Assembly (NCBI GenBank): GCA_004296785.1
Contig: SCVU01000005.1
Span: 1 to 7,438 of the forward strand
From: Planctomycetota bacterium
GTDB taxonomy: Bacteria; Planctomycetota; UBA1135; GCA-002686595
Reading direction: 5' to 3'
Length of the DNA stretch: 7,438 bases
Shown one piece after another: positions 1-7,438 of the stretch. Positions within the stretch are counted from its first letter, which is position 1, and every line of letters starts with the position of its first letter. A program made the translations under genes and the position numbers. The notes under the pieces were generated by a model. The model was not told the DNA's origin. It did not search any database and saw nothing but the letters and a program-made list of their open reading frames with translations.

Positions 1-1488
1 GAGACTCTCGCCGCGCTCCGGCGTCGCGCACGAAAGCCCGTGCAGCGCCGCGATCTTCGCCGCGAGCGCCGCGCGCTTCTCCGGCTCGGCGTGCACCAGC
101 GCAACGAGCGGCCGCGCGACCGTCTGCGGGCGCAGCCACGAAAGCAGGCCCGACTGGCCGGCGTGCGCGGAGAATCCGCCGAGCGTGTGCACGCGCGCCG
201 CGACTTCGATCTCGGCGCCGAGCACGCGCACGCGCCGCGCGCCGTCGACGAGCGCGCGGCCGAGCGTGCCGGCGGCCTGGAAACCCGCCATCACGACCTG
301 CGTGCCCGGGCGGCCGAGGTTGTGCTTCAAGTGGTGCAGGATCCGACCGGCCTCGCACATGCCGCTCGCCGACAGGATCACCGCGCCGCGCACGCCGTTG
401 ATGCGGATCGACTCCTCGCTCGAGCGCGTGAAACTGAGCTGCTGCGTCGAGAGCGCGCCGTCGGACGTCGCGAGCTCGCGCCGCAACCGCTCCTCCAGGC
501 AGTCGCCGTGGCGGCGGTACAACTCGGTCACGTTGATCGCCATCGGGCTGTCGAGGAACACCGGCCGCGGGCGCACGCGGCCGGCGCGCTCGAGCGCGCC
601 GAGGTGGTACAGCACCTCCTGCGCGCGGCCGAGCGCGAAGATCGGCACGACCGCGTTCGCGCGCGCTTCGTCCGCCGCGTTGAGGATCGCCTCGAACTCG
701 CGCAGCGTGTCCGGCATCGAGCGGTGGTCGCGATCGCCGTAGGTCGCCTCCATCAGCACGAGCTCGGCCGGATCCGGTGAGTCGGGGCCGCGCAGCAGCG
801 GCTCGTCGTAGCGGCCGATGTCGCCCGAGCAGTTGATGCGACGCTCGCGGCCCTCGGCGTCGAACGCGAGCTCGAACGAACCCGCGCCGAGGATGTGGCT
901 CGCGTAGCGCAGGCGCGCGCGCAGGCCGGCGACCGGTTCGAACCACGCCTCGAACGACTCGGCGCGCAGCCGCTCGCACGCGCGCTCGGCGTCGTCCACC
1001 GTGTACAGCGGCTCGATCGGCTGCTGACCGCGGCCGTGCTCGCGGCGCTTGCGCGTCGCGCGCTGCGCATCCTGCTGCTGGATGCGCGCCGAGTCCTCGA
1101 GCATCACGCGCGTGACGTCGGCCGTCGCGCGCGACGCGTGGATGCGGCCGCGGAAACCCTCGGCGACGAGCCGCGGCAACAGACCGCAGTGGTCGATGTG
1201 CGCGTGCGTCAGCAGCACCGCGTCGATCGAGGCCGGATCGAACTCGAACGGCGACCAGTTGCGCGCGGCCTGCGCGCGGCCGCCCTGGAACATCCCGCAG
1301 TCGACGAGCACGCGCGCGCGCGGCGTCTCGACGAGGAAGCACGAGCCGGTGACCTCCCCCGCCGCGCCGAGGAACGCGACGCGCGCGAGCGCGCCGGCGG
1401 CGAGCGGCTCGAGGCGCGCGCGCGAACGCGCGTGCGCGACGGCGAACTCTTGCTCGGGCTCGGGCCGGAAGCTCGGACGTCGCCGCAT
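1..1488 (-). CDS. Beta-CASP metallo-beta-lactamase-fold RNase, 3' end cut by the window
   Basis: Likely a zinc-dependent RNA-processing nuclease of the bacterial CPSF73/TTHA0252-like beta-CASP group, acting on RNA in the cytoplasm. The 496 visible residues start at the ATG at 1488. Metal-site motifs are in order: VDCG near 62-65, THAHIDH at 94-100 (H95, H97, D99, H100), SHILGAGS with H198, and SGDIGR with D223. The beta-CASP insert follows: MEATYGDR (E247), SASGMCEAGR near 373-382 with HHLKH just after, then GGFSAHAGQ with H442. The C-terminal LVALVHAEPEK matches the usual end of the family, so probably only a few residues lie outside the window. About 34 residues precede the conserved core, a short polar Arg-rich extension. 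No in-frame ATG follows soon, so this start is preferred, although no Shine-Dalgarno is visible. It diverges from the LOG gene by 33 bp. The family assignment is firm; the RNA substrate is unknown. Confidence 0.95.
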   Translation of the reverse strand, partial: MRRRPSFRPEPEQEFAVAHARSRARLEPLAAGALARVAFLGAAGEVTGSCFLVETPRARVLVDCGMFQGGRAQAARNWSPFEFDPASIDAVLLTHAHIDHCGLLPRLVAEGFRGRIHASRATADVTRVMLEDSARIQQQDAQRATRKRREHGRGQQPIEPLYTVDDAERACERLRAESFEAWFEPVAGLRARLRYASHILGAGSFELAFDAEGRERRINCSGDIGRYDEPLLRGPDSPDPAELVLMEATYGDRDHRSMPDTLREFEAILNAADEARANAVVPIFALGRAQEVLYHLGALERAGRVRPRPVFLDSPMAINVTELYRRHGDCLEERLRRELATSDGALSTQQLSFTRSSEESIRINGVRGAVILSASGMCEAGRILHHLKHNLGRPGTQVVMAGFQAAGTLGRALVDGARRVRVLGAEIEVAARVHTLGGFSAHAGQSGLLSWLRPQTVARPLVALVHAEPEKRAALAAKIAALHGLSCATPERGESL

Positions 1489-1494
1489 CGCGCC

Positions 1495-1515
1495 ACGGTA
1501 GCAACCGAGTACCGT
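1495..1515. promoter_or_regulatory. Divergent -10 pair / inverted repeat ACGGTA-N9-TACCGT
   Basis: The 33-bp gap between the two divergent ATGs contains TACCGT on the plus strand (1510-1515) and TACCGT on the minus strand (1500 down to 1495). Each matches the TANNNT form of a bacterial -10 box and each ends exactly six bases before its ATG (1522 and 1488). The minus-strand copy is preceded by TGC, giving an extended -10 (TGnTANNNT). No TTGACA-like -35 is visible on either side. With this spacing, transcription would start at or next to the A of each ATG, giving leaderless mRNAs. The same bases form a perfect 6-bp inverted repeat with a 9-bp spacer, so an operator for a dimeric regulator is an alternative or additional reading. 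Confidence 0.5.
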
Positions 1516-1521
1516 ACGCGC

Positions 1522-2301
1522 ATGATCGACGCGTCGTCCGCCAGCACCTGTGCACCCGCGGCCTGGGGCAAGTCGTCGCCGCACCCCGACGAGCGACAGT
1601 TCCTCGCGGGCCCCGACACGCGACTCGCCGAGCTGCGCCGCGTGCTGCGCATCGCGAGCGAGCTCGTGCGCGGCTTCCGCGGCCTGCACTTCGCCGGGCC
1701 GTGCGTGACCGTGTTCGGCTCGGCGCGCTTCGGGCCCGAGCACCGCTACTACGAGCTCGCGCGCGGCGTCGGCGGCGAGCTCGCGCGCGCCGGCTTCACC
1801 GTGATGACCGGCGGCGGCCCCGGGATCATGGAGGCCGCCAACCGCGGCGCGCGCGAGTCGGGCGGCGCGAGCCTCGGCTGCAACATCGAGCTGCCGCACG
1901 AGCAGCGGCCGAACCCGTACCTCGACCGCTTCCTGACCTTCCGCTACTTCTTCGTGCGCAAGCTGATGCTCGTGAAGTACAGCTACGGGTTCATCGCGCT
2001 GCCCGGCGGCTTCGGCACGCTCGACGAGGTCTTCGAGACGGCGGTGCTCGTGCAGACCGGCAAGATCGCGGGCTTCCCGATCGTGCTGATGGGCCGCGAC
2101 TACTGGGCGGAACTGCTCGAGTTCGTGCGCGGGCCGATGCTCGCCGAGCGCACGATCGAGCGGGCGGACATCGAGCGGCTGTTCGTGACCGATTCGCCGG
2201 CGGAGGCGGTGCAGCACGTGCGCGAGTGCGCGACGGCGCGCTTCGGGCTGCGCCTCGAGCGGCGCCGGCCGTCGCGGCTGCTCGGCGAGCACGCTCCGTA
2301 G
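1522..2301 (+). CDS. LOG-family nucleoside-5'-monophosphate phosphoribohydrolase (TIGR00730-like)
   Basis: A 259-residue Rossmann-fold protein of the LOG ('lysine decarboxylase-like') family. Characterised members split the N-glycosidic bond of nucleoside or cytokinin 5'-monophosphates to base plus ribose 5-phosphate, in the cytoplasm. Visible landmarks: CVTVFGSAR (61-69) opening the fold, GGGPGIMEAANRGA (97-110), FFVRKLMLVKYS with R146, and the signature PGGFGTLDE (161-169) with E169. R146 and E169 correspond to the catalytic or phosphate-site pair in the family. The protein is longer than minimal LOG proteins (about 180-200), with a 55-residue N-terminal helical lead-in and an Arg-rich tail. 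The frame stays open far upstream, but that stretch is antisense to the RNase gene. ATG 1522 is therefore the sensible start, with a TACCGT box six bases ahead. Whether it makes cytokinins or only salvages nucleotides cannot be told; the old lysine decarboxylase label should not be used. Confidence 0.93.
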   Translation: MIDASSASTCAPAAWGKSSPHPDERQFLAGPDTRLAELRRVLRIASELVRGFRGLHFAGPCVTVFGSARFGPEHRYYELARGVGGELARAGFTVMTGGGPGIMEAANRGARESGGASLGCNIELPHEQRPNPYLDRFLTFRYFFVRKLMLVKYSYGFIALPGGFGTLDEVFETAVLVQTGKIAGFPIVLMGRDYWAELLEFVRGPMLAERTIERADIERLFVTDSPAEAVQHVRECATARFGLRLERRRPSRLLGEHAP

Positions 2302-2309
2302 CGCGGTCG

Positions 2310-2318
2310 TGTTAGGCT
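2310..2318 (+). promoter_or_regulatory. Candidate extended -10 (TGTTAGGCT) for a leaderless hsp20 transcript
   Basis: TGTTAGGCT fits TGnTANNNT and ends seven bases before the hsp20 ATG at 2326, inside the 24-bp gap after the LOG stop codon. No purine-rich ribosome-binding sequence lies between it and the ATG. The geometry matches the boxes before the two divergent genes upstream, which raises its credibility. A -35 element is not recognisable, and I see no CIRCE or sigma-32-type heat-shock element. It may add an internal promoter to a LOG-hsp20 read-through transcript. Confidence 0.45.
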
Positions 2319-2325
2319 CGCACGC

Positions 2326-2730
2326 ATGTCCGCCAACGACCCCGAGAGCTGGATGTGGGAGCGCGCGCGCGCGCTGCTCGACCAGGCGGATCGCTTCCAC
2401 ATGCAGGTCTTCCACCGCGGCGGCAAGCGCCGCCGCCCGGCCTGGGTGCCGCCGGCGGACGTGTTCGAGACCGCGCGCGAGATCTGGCTCGTCGTCGCGC
2501 TGCCCGGCGTCGCCGAGGCGAACGTCGAGATCTCCGCCGACGGCGCGCGCGTCGCGGTCAGCGGCGAGCGGCGCGTCGCGAGCTCGTTCCGCAGCGCCGG
2601 CGTGCGGCGGATGGAGATCCCGATCGGCCGCTTCGAACGCGTGCTCGAGCTGCCGGCGCCGTGCACGTCGATCACGCGCGAGCGACTCTCGGCGGGACTG
2701 CTGTTCGTCGCGCTGAAGAAGCGCGCCTGA
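2326..2730 (+). CDS. Small heat-shock protein, Hsp20/alpha-crystallin family
   Basis: A 134-residue ATP-independent holdase that binds unfolding proteins in the cytoplasm and keeps them soluble for refolding or degradation. The N-terminal arm (1-40) is Trp- and Phe-containing and ends in a basic GGKRRRP patch. The alpha-crystallin domain runs from about 42 to 131: PPADVFETAREIWLVVALPG (42-61) matches the P-x-D-v-y-E...LPG opening, VAVSGERR (76-83) is the beta-strand followed by the loop, GRFERVLELP (101-110) is the conserved G-x-F-x-R-x-x-x-LP, and SAGLLFVALKK (122-132) is the terminal A-x-x-G-x-L strand. The protein stops at KKRA, two residues after that strand, without the I-x-I/V tail that usually links dimers into large oligomers. 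The loop between SGERR and GRFER is short. The ATG is chosen by domain fit and the TAGGCT box ahead. lon follows 73 bp downstream on the same strand, a natural functional partner. Confidence 0.93.
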   Translation: MSANDPESWMWERARALLDQADRFHMQVFHRGGKRRRPAWVPPADVFETAREIWLVVALPGVAEANVEISADGARVAVSGERRVASSFRSAGVRRMEIPIGRFERVLELPAPCTSITRERLSAGLLFVALKKRA

Positions 2731-2781
2731 GAAGCCGGCGCGGGCGCGGCGGCGCGCCTCGCAATCGGCGTCGCGACAGTC

Positions 2782-2787
2782 CACAAT
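2782..2787 (+). promoter_or_regulatory. Weak -10-like CACAAT ahead of lon
   Basis: In the 73-bp hsp20-lon gap, otherwise almost pure G and C, CACAAT resembles a -10 hexamer with one mismatch to TACAAT. It would give a 5' leader of roughly ten bases before the lon ATG. There is no good -35. The only purine run before the ATG is GGGGA about 12 bases upstream, a poor Shine-Dalgarno. Co-transcription from hsp20 is at least as likely. Confidence 0.2.
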
Positions 2788-2803
2788 CGCCGGGGACTCG
2801 AAG

Positions 2804-5260
<2,457 letters not shown>

Positions 5261-5268
5261 GCTGAGCG

Positions 5269-5281
5269 CCGCGGCTCGCGG
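5269..5281. terminator. Small GC hairpin between convergent genes, weak terminator candidate
   Basis: CCGCG-GCT-CGCGG forms a perfect 5-bp stem with a three-base loop in the 30-bp gap between the convergent stop codons of lon (5260) and the secreted-protein gene (5291). An alternative fold pairs GAGC (5264-5267) with GCTC (5274-5277). Its position suits a two-way terminator, but no T-run follows on either strand. Hairpins of this size are common by chance in DNA this GC-rich. Confidence 0.2.
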
Positions 5282-5290
5282 ACCTCAACC

Positions 5291-6445
5291 TCATTCGTAT
5301 CGGATGGTTCGGACCACGACGCCCGCTCCGCTGCGCTCACCCGTTCCCGTTGTAGCGCGGTCGTCGGACTTCGAAGCACCGAGTCGGGTCACGAAGCCGT
5401 TCCGGATCTGCCGCGTCCAGTTGCCCCTCGCATCGAACTCGTAGTCGAAGACGATCTCGCTGAGATCGACGCCGTCGTAGCTCCACTCAGAGACGAGCAG
5501 GCCAGCGTTCGAGAAGCACCGAACGTGTCGGACCTGCAACCGCTCGACGTCGCCAGTGCCGACTTCGTGAGTTTGCGACACTCGCAGTCCGCCCCCTGCG
5601 AGTCGGCTGAACGTCCGCACGCTGGTCGAGCGCGGATCGCCGGCGACACGGCTCTCGATCGACAGGAGCTCGCCGCGCTCGTTCCTGACGAAATCCTCGC
5701 GCACGACGCGCTTCGCGGACTCGTTGAGGAACTCGAGTCGACTCAACCTGCCGGAGGCGTGGTAGGCAGCCTGTGCGAGCGCGCACTGCACTCCGGCCGC
5801 GTCTCGCGCAACGAGTTCGACGACGCGTCCATCGCCGTCCTCCACGATCGTCGCCGCGACGATGTCGCCTAGCTCGCTGCTCCGCGCAAACGTGCCGAGG
5901 AAACCGCCGGCTGCGTATCCGAGGCTCAGTTTCAGCTCGGCTTTGCTGCCGTCGGATCGAATCGACTCGAACCCGATCCGCTTGCCGCCGTCGAGCACGA
6001 CGCGCCATGTCGCCGGCAGCTCGCCCGGAAACTCCGCGACTCGCAGCAGGATCTCGCCTGTCTCGCCGTAGGAAAACGAAGTCGTCGATTCGAGCGCGTT
6101 CGCCATGTCGAATCGTTTCACGACTGTCGGCCGTCCCGCGCGGTCGAGCTGCACGTCGACGATGCGGCGAACACCGACCAACGGGTCGTTCTCCACCAGC
6201 AGGCTCAAGCCCTTCGCGCCGGGGGCCCGCAGATCTGCAGGCCCGACGGTTGTGTTGGTCGCGATGAAGCGAGCCCCGGATGGCAGGACTTCGGATTCGT
6301 CGGGTCGCGGGAAGAGGAATTCGATCGCCTCCCCAACGCGGATCGCGCCTTGGGCCGACGGCGAACGAGCGAACGCGAGCAGAGCGAGTCCGAAGCCCAA
6401 CATTGCCACCGAGGCGAAACGCGGACCAGCGAGTCGATTCACCAT
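5291..6445 (-). CDS. Secreted protein of degenerate YD/RHS-like repeats, function unknown
   Basis: 384 residues, not assignable to a characterised family. The N-terminus is a good Sec signal peptide: MVNRLAGPR, a hydrophobic core at about 10-26 (FASVAMLGFGLALLAFA), then RSPSAQGA, with cleavage plausible after AFA (26) or PSA (31). The mature part has no membrane helix and no lipobox Cys. It is rich in beta-hairpin units of YD-repeat type (strand-D/G-x-x-G-strand): near 97-112 (DRAGRP), 124-139 (SYGETGE), 201-214 (DGDGR), 227-240 (YHASGR), 251-265 (RNERGE), 309-323 (FSNAGL) and 333-350 (YEFDARGNW). The last one and the terminal VVVRTIRYE resemble the ends of short RHS/YD proteins, but there is no RHS core or toxin domain. 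The likely location is periplasm or cell surface. ATG 6445 lies 14 bp after the upstream stop and puts the signal peptide at the start; a GAGG overlaps that stop. G+C is visibly lower than in the neighbours, and codons such as GCT, GGT, CGT, ACA and TTG are used freely. Confidence 0.88.
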   Translation of the reverse strand: MVNRLAGPRFASVAMLGFGLALLAFARSPSAQGAIRVGEAIEFLFPRPDESEVLPSGARFIATNTTVGPADLRAPGAKGLSLLVENDPLVGVRRIVDVQLDRAGRPTVVKRFDMANALESTTSFSYGETGEILLRVAEFPGELPATWRVVLDGGKRIGFESIRSDGSKAELKLSLGYAAGGFLGTFARSSELGDIVAATIVEDGDGRVVELVARDAAGVQCALAQAAYHASGRLSRLEFLNESAKRVVREDFVRNERGELLSIESRVAGDPRSTSVRTFSRLAGGGLRVSQTHEVGTGDVERLQVRHVRCFSNAGLLVSEWSYDGVDLSEIVFDYEFDARGNWTRQIRNGFVTRLGASKSDDRATTGTGERSGAGVVVRTIRYE

Positions 6446-6459
6446 GATTCTAGCTTGCC

Positions 6460-7438
6460 TCAGCGCGCCGCCGCCCACTCCGCGAGGTCGTACGACTCGA
6501 GCGCGATCGGCGGGCGCTCCCCCACCAGTTCGAGGTGCGGCACCGGGAACGCGTGCGCACCGAGGTACGCGCGCAGCGGCGCGTACAGTTCCATCCCGGC
6601 GAGATCGAACACGAACACGATTCTTCGATCGGGTCCGACCTTCGACAGCACGTCCGCGCGCAACCGCTCGAGCTTCTCGACCGTGTCGATCCCCGGCACG
6701 AGCGGCGCCCGCGAGTAGAACGGCAGCGCGAGGCCGGCGTTCGGGCTCGCGACGAGCACCGCGCGCGGATCGTCGAGCAGCGGCGCGAGCCACTCGCTGT
6801 GCACGAGCTTCGACAGCGCCTCGCCGCGCTCGGCGCGCCAGATCTGCGCGGTCCGCCACGTGCTCCCGGCCGCGAGCGCGACCAGTGCGAGGCCGAGCAG
6901 CCACGGCTGCTTCCACGCGTGCAGGCTCGACGCGAGCCACGCGAACGAGAGCGCCATCCACGGCAGCGAGACGAACGAGAAGAACTCGTGGTTGATGCTG
7001 CGGCTCGGCACGAGCGCGATGTACAGCAGTCCCGGCGGGAACAGCGCGAACAGGAGGCCCTGCTCGAAGCACGCGCGGCCGCGCGCGATCCGCGCGAGTT
7101 GCCACAGCCACGCGACCGCGAGCGCGATGCAGACCGGCAGCGTCAGCAATTTGAGCTGGTGCGCGAGCTGCGCGCGCCAGAAGAAGTTCCAGTCCTGCGG
7201 CAGCATGCTCGCCCAGCTCAGCGTGCTCTGCGCGTCGCCGTGCAGGAGCTCGGGCGGCAGCACCGCCTTCATGTGCACGAAGTGCACGAGCACCGCGGCC
7301 GCGAAGCCGAGCGGGTACAAGAGCGTCGGCGCGAGCTTCGACCAGCCGCGCTTCCACGCGAACGCGAGTGCGAACAGCCCGAGGCCGGGCAACACGAGCG
7401 CGGCGGTCCAGTCGCACAACCCCGCGCCGAACATGCAC
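6460..7438 (-). CDS. Multi-pass membrane protein, family 39 glycosyltransferase-like, 5' end outside the window
   Basis: C-terminal part of an integral membrane protein; the frame runs off the window edge. The ATG at 7434 is probably an internal Met, because the peptide begins mid-pattern. Numbering from that Met, hydrophobic segments lie near 9-27, 34-54, 95-113, 124-142, 152-170 and 176-191, followed by a soluble tail of about 130 residues (195-324). The CDWTAALVLPGLGLFAL opening, the SRSINHEFFSFVSLPWMAL stretch (144-162) and the alternation of helices and loops resemble ArnT/PMT-like lipid-linked sugar transferases (GT39/GT83). These normally have an acidic catalytic motif in the first loop, which would lie outside this window, so catalysis cannot be judged. 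The tail contains VLVASPNAGLALPFYS and RRIVFVFDLAGMELYAPL, suggesting an alpha/beta domain. It stops 14 bp before the secreted-protein gene, suggesting an operon. The membrane protein call is firm; the glycosyltransferase call is an inference from general pattern. Confidence 0.8.
   Translation of the reverse strand, partial: CMFGAGLCDWTAALVLPGLGLFALAFAWKRGWSKLAPTLLYPLGFAAAVLVHFVHMKAVLPPELLHGDAQSTLSWASMLPQDWNFFWRAQLAHQLKLLTLPVCIALAVAWLWQLARIARGRACFEQGLLFALFPPGLLYIALVPSRSINHEFFSFVSLPWMALSFAWLASSLHAWKQPWLLGLALVALAAGSTWRTAQIWRAERGEALSKLVHSEWLAPLLDDPRAVLVASPNAGLALPFYSRAPLVPGIDTVEKLERLRADVLSKVGPDRRIVFVFDLAGMELYAPLRAYLGAHAFPVPHLELVGERPPIALESYDLAEWAAAR

Noticed and set aside
40..780. Plus-strand frames over the RNase gene
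   Set aside because: Arg/Ala-rich shadow translations with no motif, wholly covered by the recognised minus-strand gene.
895..1521. In-frame upstream extension of the LOG gene
   Set aside because: It is antisense to the RNase coding sequence with its intact zinc motifs, and the extra residues are Arg/Ala-rich with no family similarity. The ATG at 1522 fits the LOG domain.
2298..2310. 13-base match GTAGCGCGGTCGT shared with about 5352-5364
   Set aside because: In DNA this GC-rich, several 13-base matches are expected by chance in a 7.4-kb window. One copy lies inside a coding region, and there is no wider similarity around them.
2737..2758. GGCGCG-N10-CGCGCC hairpin after hsp20, as a terminator
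   Set aside because: The stem is only 6 bp of repetitive GC with a G+C-rich loop and no T-run. Such pairings arise readily by chance here, and the next gene in the same direction starts 45 bp later.
6447..6452. TAGAAT on the minus strand just before the secreted-protein ATG, as a -10 box
   Set aside because: It ends only one base before the ATG, so transcription would begin inside the coding region. The 14-bp spacing favours read-through from the upstream gene.
6446..7438. Upstream extension of the secreted-protein frame to the window edge
   Set aside because: It overlaps the membrane-protein gene in another frame, reads as Arg/Ala-rich shadow sequence, and would bury the signal peptide in mid-protein.

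Overview
The window is about 7.4 kb of very GC-rich bacterial DNA, packed with genes. Blocks I counted by hand run near 72-77% G+C, except one gene near 53-62%. There are six protein-coding genes, two of them cut by the window edges. I see no RNA genes, insertion sequences, CRISPR arrays, phage genes or attachment sites. Strong Shine-Dalgarno sequences are absent before the gene starts, and three starts instead have a TANNNT box 6-7 bases ahead, which suggests leaderless mRNAs. The phylum cannot be fixed from this. A free-living GC-rich Gram-negative lineage such as Myxococcota or Planctomycetota would fit.

Left part (1-2301): a beta-CASP metallo-beta-lactamase-fold RNase on the minus strand, lacking only its last few residues, and a LOG-family phosphoribohydrolase on the plus strand. 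They diverge from a gap of only 33 bp. That gap holds two outward-facing copies of TACCGT, each exactly six bases from its ATG.

Middle part (2302-5260): a small heat-shock protein (Hsp20/alpha-crystallin) followed by ATP-dependent protease Lon on the same strand. This is a compact protein quality-control pair: the holdase binds unfolding proteins and Lon degrades them. The Hsp20 lacks the usual C-terminal I-x-I anchor. The Lon carries an extra, extremely basic 30-residue N-terminal tail.

Right part (5291-7438): two minus-strand genes that converge on lon. The upstream one is the C-terminal part of a multi-pass membrane protein resembling family 39 (ArnT/PMT-type) glycosyltransferases. Fourteen bases after its stop, a secreted protein begins that is built of degenerate YD/RHS-like beta-hairpin repeats and has clearly different base composition. 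Its function is unknown.

Overall these are mostly recognisable housekeeping genes. I did not find a convincing new multi-gene system. The points most worth a second look are the symmetric leaderless divergent promoter, the odd YD-repeat secreted protein, and the unusual termini of Hsp20 and Lon.
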